A stretch of DNA of 64,000 nucleotides from an uncultured Colwellia sp. (GTDB lineage Bacteria > Pseudomonadota > Gammaproteobacteria > Enterobacterales > Alteromonadaceae), in contig CAJXWZ010000021.1 in the NCBI GenBank assembly GCA_913062815.1, positions 1 through 64,000 of the forward strand, given 5' to 3'. The notes below the pieces were generated by a model. That model had not been told where the DNA came from and did not search any database. It saw nothing but the letters and a program-made list of their open reading frames with translations. Positions 47,637-55,901 of the stretch are shown piece by piece (position 1 is the first letter of the stretch; every line of letters starts with the position of its first letter). The position numbers and the translations under genes are program-made.

Positions 47637-48568
47637 AATGGTTCTCCTGAGTACCCAGCAGAAAAACGTTCTGCTGCACAGGCCATAAGCGCTGGAGTTG
47701 CTGTCAAATACCAATAGGTATTGCTGACTTTTTTATGACCTATATAGCGAGATAACTGTGCCACACGGCAATCAACCTCATCACCAGATTGATACCAGTC
47801 GAGCACCCGGCGGCAAACAAAAGTATGTCGCAGATCGTATAATCTGGGGTAGCGGCCATTGAACTTTATCGACAAACCTGTTGCTTCTCGTAAACACCCA
47901 AAGGCATGTGCAGCCGAACGCATATTTAAAGTACGCCCGTTATCCAGTTGAAAAAATGACGTGACTTGCCCAGGTAAGTTAATATTTTCGCGAAAAGCCA
48001 TATAGACTCTTAATGCATCAACAGTCGAAGGTGATAATGGGATCAAGCGTTGCTTCCAACCTTTACTATTATGGATGGCGATTTCACCCGAGTTCAGTTC
48101 CACGTCTTTACATTGCAAGCGAACGGCTTCACCGGGGCGCAATCCGGTCGATACCAGCAATCCGATGAATGTTTTTATGGTGATGGGTCGTAAGCCGCTT
48201 TTTGGCGGTAGATTAAGTGCAGCCGACATTAATTCAGATACTTCTGTTTCACTAAAAATATAAGGTGGCAATCGTCTGTGAGTTGACGGCAGAAAATGTG
48301 TAGGCAGGATCACCGCATCATGTCCCAGCATGGCCAAATAACGTGAAAATGGTCGTATTACCCCAAAGCGTTTTGCCACGGTTATGTCCGCGTCAGAATG
48401 GGTCAAATTTGCCCAACGTAATGCAAGGTCAATACTCAGGGAGTCAGCATCGCTTTGTTTCGCGGCAAAGCGCGCAAAGTTCTGCAAATACTCCCTCTCT
48501 CTGATTAACTCATATCCTAAGTGCCGCTTTAGTGCTAAATAGGAGCCTACCAATGATTGCCAATTCAT
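47633..48568 (-). CDS. ritB: RIT tyrosine recombinase B
   Basis: A 311-residue recombinase, second of the trio. Catalytic set: R in STGLRPGEAVRL, YDLRHTF with Asp-Leu before the Arg (Tyr in the His position of HxxR), IGHKKVS and Tyr in TYWYLTA. It overlaps both neighbours by 4 bases, giving tight translational coupling, and starts behind AGGAGGAAAACATC within the upstream gene. Confidence 0.9.
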   Translation of the reverse strand: MNWQSLVGSYLALKRHLGYELIREREYLQNFARFAAKQSDADSLSIDLALRWANLTHSDADITVAKRFGVIRPFSRYLAMLGHDAVILPTHFLPSTHRRLPPYIFSETEVSELMSAALNLPPKSGLRPITIKTFIGLLVSTGLRPGEAVRLQCKDVELNSGEIAIHNSKGWKQRLIPLSPSTVDALRVYMAFRENINLPGQVTSFFQLDNGRTLNMRSAAHAFGCLREATGLSIKFNGRYPRLYDLRHTFVCRRVLDWYQSGDEVDCRVAQLSRYIGHKKVSNTYWYLTATPALMACAAERFSAGYSGEPL

Positions 48569-49812
48569 GATGTTTTCCTCCTAGGCCAAGGAAGAGCCAC
48601 ATTCTGTAACGTATTTCGATCAACCCAGGTATATCTGATGGTGGTATCAATACATTGATGTCCTAAAACATCGGCGATAATTTTCAATGGCACTTCCTTT
48701 TCTAATAATCGGCTTGCCACCATATGTCTCAGACCGTGTGACTGGCCGCGCGACGGAGAAATACCAGCCTTGGTGAATACTCTTTTGACAACACCACAAA
48801 TTGTGGATTGCTTTACAGGCATACCCAAAGGTGCACGGTGATAAACAAAAACAGCGCGTGTTTTTGTGTCGGGGCGACCCACCATAATATAGTCGACCAA
48901 TGCAGCCATTAATGTGTCGGGAATTGGCAGTTTCCGTTGTTTTCGTTGCTTGGTGTAAGTCAATGTAAGTACCTTATTGTGCCAGTCGATATTGTCCAAA
49001 TTAATCCTAGATACTTCGCCAGCCCTCATTCCCAAGTCAGATAAACATCGAATTATGGCGTAGTCGCGTTTGCCTACAGGTTTACTGCGATCAATTTCGA
49101 CGAGCAGTCGATTAAGTTCCTCATTGGATAAAGGTTTGCTGACAGGAAGGTTAACCATTGATTTGGGATGTGGGACACAAATATCAAGGCTTACAGGACA
49201 ACGTCCTTGTACTGATAAGAAACGTAAGAAACAGTTCAAACTACTGGTAATAACGGTCAAACTTGCTCTTGAGACGGTATCAGCCCTGTAACTGACAAAT
49301 GATGACAGTTGCAAAAAAGTTAGCGTATCAAGTTGAGTCGCTAGATTTTGTGCAATCCATGTTAAGAATACTTTTGCGTACCGACAACGATAATCCCGAG
49401 TTGCAGAGGATAAACCAACGACGTCTTTAAGGAAGCAATCATAGGTTTTTACCAAATTATCGTGGCCACTGATCTGTATTGGTTCCCCGTTGAATAGTCC
49501 TGCCAACGTGATCCAATGAGATAATGCTGCTGCAACTCCTTTTTTACTTCGAGGGAACGAACGAGGGCATTGGCAGACTGGTAGATGCTGCACAATGAAG
49601 TTAGTCTTATCCTGTGCTGAAATTCGTCTACAGTCACGCCTTCGTTGGCGTTGCCACCAAGAAAAGTGGATCACAACGGCAAGATACTGAGATATTGAAG
49701 TTGAAACATACCCGTTGTCGGTTAGAAAACTCATAAATGTTTGGATCTTGTCTGTCGGTATAAATTGTAATTCCGTTAACAAGAGAGGACTTTTAATGTA
49801 TTGACTGATCAT
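48565..49812 (-). CDS. ritA: RIT tyrosine recombinase A
   Basis: A 415-residue recombinase, first of the trio. Catalytic set: R in LSDLGMRAGEVSRI, HGLRHMV (HxxR), LGHQCID and Tyr in TIRYTWV. It has the longest N-terminal region (two helical core-binding parts). The ATG follows AAAGGAGCCGCACC. It lies about 100 bases inside the right terminal repeat, where the promoter should be. Confidence 0.9.
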   Translation of the reverse strand: MISQYIKSPLLLTELQFIPTDKIQTFMSFLTDNGYVSTSISQYLAVVIHFSWWQRQRRRDCRRISAQDKTNFIVQHLPVCQCPRSFPRSKKGVAAALSHWITLAGLFNGEPIQISGHDNLVKTYDCFLKDVVGLSSATRDYRCRYAKVFLTWIAQNLATQLDTLTFLQLSSFVSYRADTVSRASLTVITSSLNCFLRFLSVQGRCPVSLDICVPHPKSMVNLPVSKPLSNEELNRLLVEIDRSKPVGKRDYAIIRCLSDLGMRAGEVSRINLDNIDWHNKVLTLTYTKQRKQRKLPIPDTLMAALVDYIMVGRPDTKTRAVFVYHRAPLGMPVKQSTICGVVKRVFTKAGISPSRGQSHGLRHMVASRLLEKEVPLKIIADVLGHQCIDTTIRYTWVDRNTLQNVALPWPRRKTS

Positions 49813-49910
49813 GGTGCGGCTCCTTTTAAGCTTAAAGGTTCACCATTATGTTGAGCTTTATTTTGATCATATGCAGGTTTATCAGGGCTTGAAGGTAGCT
49901 TGGAAGAGTT

Positions 49911-49934
49911 AACTTAACATAATGGGAAGGTGCA
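49911..49934 (-). repeat. RIT terminal inverted repeat, right
   Basis: Exact inverted copy of the left core repeat. Unlike the left end it is followed by an additional perfect palindrome (49940-49971) before the host sequence resumes. Confidence 0.92.
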
Positions 49935-49939
49935 CATAA

Positions 49940-49971
49940 TTTCTGTTATGTTGATATCAACATAACAGAAA
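49940..49971. repeat. 32-bp perfect palindrome at the right RIT end
   Basis: Arms TTTCTGTTATGTTGAT and its exact complement meet at a central GATATC. The right half ends with the ACAGAAA repeat that borders the host gene. It is present only at the right end, so the element's ends are asymmetric. Confidence 0.9.
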
Positions 49972-50852
49972 AAACGCCATGTTCCACAAAACTTTACTTG
50001 GCGCGACCATTGGCGATGTTATTACCTCCGTTATCGCAACGGCAAGCGAAGCAGGTATCAATGTCTTTGATTACTTCACCACCTTGCAACGAGAAAAAGA
50101 GCAGGGAAAAGCACACCCTGAAGATTATTTACCGTGGAATTATCTCGCTAACAGTTCCATCACTTAGACAAAACCACCGAAACAGAATGACTTAGGTTTA
50201 ACCGCCTAGGTCAAGCTGTGCCTGAAATTCGTGATGTCACGCTATGCTGCCGTAAGCTCACGCTGTAGAGGCAATTTCTTCGGCTTTAATGAGCTTTTTT
50301 TTGAGTTGAATTTATTTCTTTAAGTGCCTCTACAAGTAATATTTGTTTTTTATTTTTTTCTTGAACCATCTGATTGACATTATAAGCATAGAAAAAAACA
50401 CCAACAGATAAAATTAATAATGCAATGGCGTATGAAAAAGTAAAAGCCATGTTGTAAGGGAAAGGAACACCTAAAACAAAATAACCGATATGAATGCCAA
50501 TTAGGATAATAAAAAAGATACTACAAGCAATGATACCTTTCTTTAGTCCCAAAAGAGCGTATGAATATAATACAACTTGAAATAACCAAGGAGCCCCTAT
50601 GTAATTTTCAGTTACCCCCCCCAAATAGAGAATCAAAATAAAAGTCATGGCTAAATAAACTAATATTGTGGAGCCCAATTCGATATCCTGTCTATTTTTA
50701 TATAAATTAATGCTATCTAATAGTGCTATAACAATAAATACTAAAGCAGTGAAAAAATATTGGTTATCGATTTGATGTAAACCAAACAGACTAGACACAA
50801 CAATTAGAAATAAATTGATAAGTATAAAATATATTTGTTCTAGATTTTTCAT

Positions 50853-51131
50853 AAATAACTAAATAACTAAATAACTTAGCTTCGATTATAGATAAATAAA
50901 CTCAAATAAACCAATCTGTTTATTCACAAAAAAATTGGGCTTGGAGCCGGTAGAAACGGGTGATTTACCCCCTGCAATACAGTTTTATAATTAAACCCTA
51001 ACTATTGTTAGGTTTGTTTAGTCTATATCTCAGGCATAGTTTCCTCAGTTAAACACAATCAAGTTAGTTTAAATTAATTACATTTCTATTATTTAGCTAA
51101 ATAAATATTATAAAGTTTAAGAGAGTGAAAT
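50853..51131. promoter_or_regulatory. Divergent promoter region of the kinase and alkB
   Basis: 279 bases, very AT-rich, with no gene. It should hold the promoter of the alkane operon and that of the former histidine kinase gene. No strong dyad or consensus sigma-70 pair stands out by eye. Confidence 0.4.
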
Positions 51132-52361
51132 ATGACTGGAAAAGTAGAAAAAATTAAAACAGGCATAGAGAATGCTGGTGTGGCAGATGCAACGGCCGCT
51201 GTTGTTAAAGAGGATAGTGCCTGGATAAAAAACAAGCGCTATATGTATTTTGCTTCTATGATTCTTCCAGGAATTCCAATTCTATCCGCTTTTTTAGCTG
51301 GTGAAACAGGTAATGGCTTATGGCTTTGGTCACTATTCATCGTTTTTTATGGCATTCTTCCAGTACTAGATCAGTGGTCTGGCGTTGATGCTGCAAACCC
51401 GAGTGATGAACTTGTAGAAGAGCTAAAAGATGACCGTTATTACGTTTATATACTTTATGGCGCCACAATAATGCATTGGATTGCGCTAGTTTATATGGCT
51501 TATACCGTATCTACATTAGACATCTCATGGTTTAGCATTTTGGGTGGCGCGTTAAGTATTGGTTTAGCGAATGGCTTAGCACTTGTAGCTGGACATGAAA
51601 TGGGTCATAAAGTGAATGATAAAGTTCAAGTTTTCTTTGCAAAGTTAATTCTAGCGGTTAGTGGGTATGGTCATTTCTTTATTGAACATAATAAAGGGCA
51701 TCACAAAGATGTAGCTACTCCTGAAGATCCAGCAACCTCAGCCTTTGGTGAGAGCATTTACAAATTTGTACAAAGAGAAATTCCAGGTGCTTTTAGACGA
51801 GCATGGGAACTTGAAAGTGCAAGGTTACATCGTTTAGGTAAATCAGAATGGTCATTAAGTAATGAAATCATTCAGCCTGCTCTTATCACTATTACCGCAT
51901 ACACCTTAATGTTGGCGTACTTTGGTCCGGTGATGATCCCATTTTTAGCCATTGGTGCTGCTTATGGTTGGTGGCAACTAACAGGAGCTAACTATATTGA
52001 ACACTACGGTTTAATGCGTGAGCGCGATGCTAATGGTCGTTATGAACGTTGTCAAGCGCGTCATTCATGGAATAGTAACCATAAAATATCTAACTTAGTG
52101 TTATTACATTTACAACGTCATTCAGATCACCATGCACATCCAACACGTCCTTATCAAGTGTTGAGAGATTATCCAGAAGTACCAGGTTTGCCGTCAGGTT
52201 ATCCATTTATGTTAGCCCTTGCAATGTTTCCATCAGCGTGGTTTTCACTAATGAATCCTAAGGTAGTTAATTGGGCAGAAGGGGATATGAATAAAGTAAA
52301 TATTGACCCTGATGTTAAAGAAGAAATGTTTAAGCGTTATCACAACCCTAAGGTTGCTTAA
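51132..52361 (+). CDS. alkB: Alkane 1-monooxygenase (AlkB)
   Basis: A 409-residue membrane di-iron hydroxylase that oxidises medium to long alkanes to 1-alkanols using electrons from rubredoxin. All iron-binding His boxes are seen: HEMGHK (155-160), EHNKGHHK (185-192) and LQRHSDHHA (327-335), plus the AlkB-specific NYIEHYG (about 287-293). About six membrane helices are present. It heads an operon with two rubredoxins and the reductase. Alkane chain length specificity cannot be judged here. Confidence 0.95.
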   Translation: MTGKVEKIKTGIENAGVADATAAVVKEDSAWIKNKRYMYFASMILPGIPILSAFLAGETGNGLWLWSLFIVFYGILPVLDQWSGVDAANPSDELVEELKDDRYYVYILYGATIMHWIALVYMAYTVSTLDISWFSILGGALSIGLANGLALVAGHEMGHKVNDKVQVFFAKLILAVSGYGHFFIEHNKGHHKDVATPEDPATSAFGESIYKFVQREIPGAFRRAWELESARLHRLGKSEWSLSNEIIQPALITITAYTLMLAYFGPVMIPFLAIGAAYGWWQLTGANYIEHYGLMRERDANGRYERCQARHSWNSNHKISNLVLLHLQRHSDHHAHPTRPYQVLRDYPEVPGLPSGYPFMLALAMFPSAWFSLMNPKVVNWAEGDMNKVNIDPDVKEEMFKRYHNPKVA

Positions 52362-52384
52362 GCAGTAGCCTAGTGTTAACGAAA

Positions 52385-52408
52385 GCGACAGTGAATGAAA
52401 GCTGTCGC
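52385..52408 (+). promoter_or_regulatory. Intercistronic hairpin between alkB and the first rubredoxin
   Basis: A seven-pair stem GCGACAG/CTGTCGC (52385-52391 with 52402-52408) followed by ATTTTAATATAA. Its tail is a weak T-run, so it may partly terminate or protect the alkB message and lower downstream expression. Confidence 0.45.
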
Positions 52409-52432
52409 ATTTTAATATAAAAGGTATATCAA

Positions 52433-52600
52433 ATGAAAAAATATGAATGTCCAGATTGTGGTTATATATATGATGAAACCTTAGGTGCCGAGCACGAAGG
52501 TTATCCAGCAGGAACAAAATTTGAAGATTTACCTGATGACTTTCCATGTCCAGATTGTTTCGTAAGAGAAAAGCCTGATTTTGTAGAAGTTGAAGCTTAA
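52433..52600 (+). CDS. Rubredoxin 1 (AlkG1-like)
   Basis: A 55-residue iron protein with two Cys pairs, CPDCGYIYDE and CPDCFVREKPDF, that bind one Fe. The second pair is followed by an extra Arg (CFVREKPDF), the trait described for AlkG1-type rubredoxins, which in tested systems do not replace AlkG2 in electron transfer to AlkB. It starts behind AAAGGTATATCAA, 71 bases after alkB. Its exact partner is therefore uncertain. Confidence 0.9.
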   Translation: MKKYECPDCGYIYDETLGAEHEGYPAGTKFEDLPDDFPCPDCFVREKPDFVEVEA

Positions 52601-52644
52601 GTTATAGAAAATATGTTTTAAAATAGATGTTGTTTGAGGTGTTT

Positions 52645-52821
52645 ATGAGTGTTGTTGAATATAAAAAATATTGTTGTGTTACATGTGATCTTGTTTATGA
52701 CGAAGAGTTAGGTTTTCCTGAAGAAGGGATAGCTCCGGGTACATTGTTTGAAGATATCCCAGATGATTGGACTTGTCCTGAGTGCTCTGCATCTAAATCA
52801 GATTTCTTTCTAGTCGAATAA
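52645..52821 (+). CDS. Rubredoxin 2 (AlkG2-like)
   Basis: A 58-residue rubredoxin with CCVTCDLVYDEELG and CPECSASKSDF, plus the GIAPGT and IPDDW core motifs of the AlkG2 type, which transfers electrons to AlkB. The ATG at 52645 is chosen behind GAGGTG; an earlier in-frame ATG at 52627 is possible. It lies 14 bases before the reductase gene, forming the electron chain NADH - reductase - rubredoxin - AlkB. Confidence 0.9.
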   Translation: MSVVEYKKYCCVTCDLVYDEELGFPEEGIAPGTLFEDIPDDWTCPECSASKSDFFLVE

Positions 52822-52835
52822 AAATAGGAGATTGT

Positions 52836-53993
52836 ATGAAGCCCATAATAGTTATAGGTTCAGGTCACGCAGGTATCACTTTAACACGTGAATTAAGATT
52901 ACTTGATAAAGAAATTCCCATTATTTTGATAACCCAAGACGATGGTAGTGCTTATTACAAGCCTAATCTTTCAAAAGCCATTTCAATGGGGAAGTCTGCC
53001 AATGATTTAGTGATGAAAGACGTTGAACAAATCAAAGCAGAACAAAATATATTTATAAAAACACATACAAAAGTTACGGCTATTGATGCCATTGAGCATT
53101 CTGTAACTGTTGATGATGGAGTTAGCGTTGAAAGAATACTTTATAAAGATTTAGTGCTAGCTACAGGCGCAAGTCCATTTGAATTGCCCATAAAGGGCGA
53201 TGCAAAAGATCAAATAATCTCTGTTAATACCCTAAATGATTATCGACAATTTCGTGACACCATTAATAAACAAGAACGTGTTCTTATCATAGGTGCAGGT
53301 TTTGTCGGTATTGAATTTGCCAGTGATTTATTTTCATCAGGTTATCATGTTGACGTGGTTGACATGGAAGAATGGCCTTTGAAAAGATCATTACCTGAAA
53401 AGTTAGGGCTATCTATCGTTGAATCTTTCACTAGTGATAAAGTTAATTGGCACTTTGGTGTAGCAGTAACATCAGTTGATCATCATAATGATTCAATTGA
53501 AGTCACATTATCTTCAGGAAAAAAATTACAAGTGGATGTAGTACTGTCAGCTGTTGGTATTCGACCTAATTCAGAATTAGCCAAAGCAGCGGGTGTTAAT
53601 ATTAATCGCGGCATCGTTGTTGATAATGTATTACGAACAAATATTGAAAATATTTATGCTATTGGCGATTGTGCTGAAATTTCTGGCCATACATTACCTT
53701 TTATTGCTCCAGCAACCTTTGCTGCAAAAGCATTAGCTAAAACATTACTTGGTTCAACTACTGTGCTGAATATTCCTAATTTAGCCGTAGCCGTTAAAAT
53801 ACCAACATGTACTACTGTAGTGTGTCCAGCTTTATCTTTAGAGGGCAGTTGGAAGGTTGAAGGTGAAAGTCCTGATTATGTTGCCCGTTTTATCAATGAA
53901 CAAGGTGAAATGAGTGGTTTTGCTTTAACTGGCAAATCTATTAACCAAAAAGCACCTTTATTAAAAGAGTGCATAGCTCCAGTGTTTGCTTAA
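52836..53993 (+). CDS. alkT: Rubredoxin-NAD(+) reductase
   Basis: A 385-residue FAD flavoenzyme. The FAD-binding GSGHAG is at residues 7-12, the NAD(H)-binding GAGFVGIEFA near 150, and the second FAD contact YAIGDCAEI near 275. The C-terminal domain is of the rubredoxin-reductase kind. It reduces the rubredoxins encoded just upstream. It has AGGAGATTGT before its ATG. It is the last gene of the alkane operon. Confidence 0.9.
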   Translation: MKPIIVIGSGHAGITLTRELRLLDKEIPIILITQDDGSAYYKPNLSKAISMGKSANDLVMKDVEQIKAEQNIFIKTHTKVTAIDAIEHSVTVDDGVSVERILYKDLVLATGASPFELPIKGDAKDQIISVNTLNDYRQFRDTINKQERVLIIGAGFVGIEFASDLFSSGYHVDVVDMEEWPLKRSLPEKLGLSIVESFTSDKVNWHFGVAVTSVDHHNDSIEVTLSSGKKLQVDVVLSAVGIRPNSELAKAAGVNINRGIVVDNVLRTNIENIYAIGDCAEISGHTLPFIAPATFAAKALAKTLLGSTTVLNIPNLAVAVKIPTCTTVVCPALSLEGSWKVEGESPDYVARFINEQGEMSGFALTGKSINQKAPLLKECIAPVFA

Positions 53994-54237
53994 TAAATAC
54001 TTATACCCCTTTTGGAGATACTAATTTCGAACAACGGTTAATCTTGCCAGAAATAATACTTGCACTACTATTTATTCTCGATTAATTATTAGTATCTTAT
54101 TTTTTTTTCTACTCTTTGAATCAAGCAACAACCAGACTATTATTTATAGTTTTAGTGGGTTGATGATGTTTGATTAATGATAGGTTAAGTCTTTGGTTGT
54201 AAAATTAAATATAATATCTAAAGACTAAGGATAAAGC

Positions 54238-55791
54238 GTGAAAAATATTTTTTCTAAAAACTCATTAAAAAATAAATTTAAAATACTATTGGTTCTTTCA
54301 ATTGTAGCATTATTTGTTTCCTTGTATGGCGTACGCTTAATGTCTAAAGCAACAGAGTTTTCATATCAAGAAAGACAGCATATTATTTCTCTAGAAAAAA
54401 TAATTAATGAGCTTAATAAGGCGGAAATAGATCGACAATATTTGCTCGATACTACGGTAAAAGCAATAAAAGCCGCTAGCGCTGTGGATACAGAAATATT
54501 CTATGTTGAAGAGTTGATTTTTAGAGTGATCGGTAAAGGCTGGCTAATTGATGATGCTAGAGAAAGTGCAAAGCAATTGTCTCTTGGAAAAAGCTTATTA
54601 AATAGTTTTTCAAATCAATATTTAACTTCTGATGAAGCATTACAGTTTAATAAAAAAATCGAATGGTCTATTGGTGCTTCGGCTAAATTTGGAGAGGGGG
54701 TAAGAGATTTATCCTTTTTTATTAAAAATGTAGTATCAGTTATGGTCTTTGTTTCAGTTTTTTCGATTGTATTTTTGATCTATAGAGTTCTTACTAATTC
54801 ATTACCCCCATTAGCTGTTCTTGTTGAGCGGTTAGAAGAAATAGCTGATGGTCAGTTAAATATAGTAGTAGAAGTTGACGAGAATAATGATCAAGAATTG
54901 ATTAGTTTACAACAATCGGTGGTTAAAGTTGCTGATAATTTACGTCATCTGCTTTCTAATATAAATGGAGCAATTAACGAGATTAGTCTTGTTTCTAGTG
55001 CGTCAGCAGAGTTAACAACTGACACATTAGATGGAATTAAGATACAAAAATCAGAAATAGAGCTACTAAGTTCATCTATTAGTGAAATGAGCTTGGCTAT
55101 TAATGAAGTTGCTTCATCAGCGTCAGGTGCAGCGTTAGAAGCATCTAACAGTAATAAGGCAGCTCAAGAAGGTCAAAAAGTTGTAAGCTCCGCAGTTTCT
55201 ACCATAACAGCATTGTCTTCAGAGGTTGAGTCATCGGTTCAAGCCATTGAAAGAATTGAAGAGAGCAATAAACAAATAGTTTCAGTTGTGAAAATAATTA
55301 AAGATATTACGGATCAAACTAACTTATTAGCATTAAATGCTGCTATTGAAGCGGCTCACGCTGGAGAGTTTGGTCGAGGTTTTTCAGTCGTTGCAGATCA
55401 GGTTAGAGTTTTAGCTGAGCAAACTGAAAAATCTACTATGGATATACAACATATGATTGAAGAATTAAGAAGTAGTACAGTTGCTGCCGTTGATATCATG
55501 AATAATAGTAGAGACAAAGCTTTAGAAGGTGTTGAAGAGTCTAATAAAACAGGAGATGTTATTACTGATATTGCTAACTCTATAAGTACCATTACAGCGA
55601 TGAATGAGCAAATAGCTAGCGCAGCCGAAGAGCAAAGCGTTGTTACCGATGTAATTAGTGGAAACGCTAAAAAAATAAGTGATATTGCTTCGGAAGGTGA
55701 AATTAATGCTGAAAAAGTATCAGCGTCTAATGAACAGCTTTTAGCTCTGTCGCAAAAATTGTCAGATTCAATAAAAGTATTTAAACTTTAG
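54238..55791 (+). CDS. Methyl-accepting chemotaxis protein beside the alkane operon
   Basis: A 517-residue chemoreceptor. Membrane helices are at about 15-32 and 160-185 around a short (~130-residue) periplasmic domain with no recognised family, then a HAMP linker. The signalling hairpin has [18 protein letters not shown] near residues 358-375 and [18 protein letters not shown]. The start is GTG behind AAGGATAAAGC. It lies 244 bases after alkT on the same strand. In other alkane degraders a receptor next to alkB directs movement to alkanes; that role is inferred here. Confidence 0.85.
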   Translation: MKNIFSKNSLKNKFKILLVLSIVALFVSLYGVRLMSKATEFSYQERQHIISLEKIINELNKAEIDRQYLLDTTVKAIKAASAVDTEIFYVEELIFRVIGKGWLIDDARESAKQLSLGKSLLNSFSNQYLTSDEALQFNKKIEWSIGASAKFGEGVRDLSFFIKNVVSVMVFVSVFSIVFLIYRVLTNSLPPLAVLVERLEEIADGQLNIVVEVDENNDQELISLQQSVVKVADNLRHLLSNINGAINEISLVSSASAELTTDTLDGIKIQKSEIELLSSSISEMSLAINEVASSASGAALEASNSNKAAQEGQKVVSSAVSTITALSSEVESSVQAIERIEESNKQIVSVVKIIKDITDQTNLLALNAAIEAAHAGEFGRGFSVVADQVRVLAEQTEKSTMDIQHMIEELRSSTVAAVDIMNNSRDKALEGVEESNKTGDVITDIANSISTITAMNEQIASAAEEQSVVTDVISGNAKKISDIASEGEINAEKVSASNEQLLALSQKLSDSIKVFKL

Positions 55792-55901
55792 TATCGATCA
55801 GAAAAATGAGTTATGTCTCAATATTATCTTGGTCAAGCCTTGAACTAACCGATAGAAGATTTCAATATATTTTAATAAACGGGTTAGTGAAGGTGAGGCA
55901 T

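Larger units (their letters stand above)
46546..49971 (-). mobile_element. RIT element (recombinase in trio)
   Basis: A 3426-bp unit carrying three overlapping tyrosine recombinase genes in one direction, the defining trait of RIT elements. Its ends form a 36-bp inverted repeat (46539-46574 with 49911-49946, counting the flanking heptamer). ACAGAAA is repeated at 46539-46545 and 49965-49971, and removing one copy plus the insert restores the host tnpC frame. Its base composition is visibly more GC-rich than the surroundings, suggesting arrival from another genome. All three genes are intact. Confidence 0.88.
45144..50167 (+). pseudogene. tnpC: IS66-type TnpC, frameshifted and split by the RIT element
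   Basis: There are three pieces. 45144 to about 45430 is the N-terminal helical part. After an A7 run (about 45424-45430) the frame moves by one, and 45431-46545 carries the zinc-finger-like CVECLTG and CNTCGAYF pairs and the DDE core: YYLDDTTNRIL, then IMSDALASN, then DNNRIEAMLKIIVRDR. The last piece, 49972-50167, is the C-terminus (MFHKTLLGATIGD to YLANSSIT). Removing the RIT restores RDRKNAMFHK. The copy is dead in trans of its own element unless the frameshift is bypassed. Confidence 0.88.
44267..50261 (+). mobile_element. Second IS66-type element, itself interrupted by a RIT element
   Basis: The ends are inverted repeats: the left starts GTGAGCTTACGGCAGC at 44267 and the right ends with its complement at 50261 (20 of 21 positions agree with one mismatch). 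The flanks share GCTGTA (44261-44266 and 50262-50267), shorter than the 8 bp usual for IS66, perhaps through later change. It contains tnpA, tnpB and a tnpC broken by frameshift and by a 3.4-kb RIT insertion. Without that insert it would be about 2.57 kb. Confidence 0.88.
43504..50852 (-). pseudogene. Membrane sensor histidine kinase, split by a nested IS66-type/RIT insertion
   Basis: The N-terminal piece (50852 down to the IS edge at 50262) encodes about six membrane helices and then a coiled coil. The C-terminal piece (44260-43504) encodes the H-box (VVVGIAHQLNTPIGN) and the ATPase domain with N (LIENSITHAF), G1 (QDNGKGV) and G2 (KQGLGLSI) boxes. Removing the insertion and one copy of GCTGTA restores the helix ...KAEEIASTAQVVVGIAHQ. 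An A8 run at about 50294-50301 puts the N-terminal piece one base out of frame; seven A's would give a continuous gene. It is next to and divergent from alkB. Confidence 0.85.
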
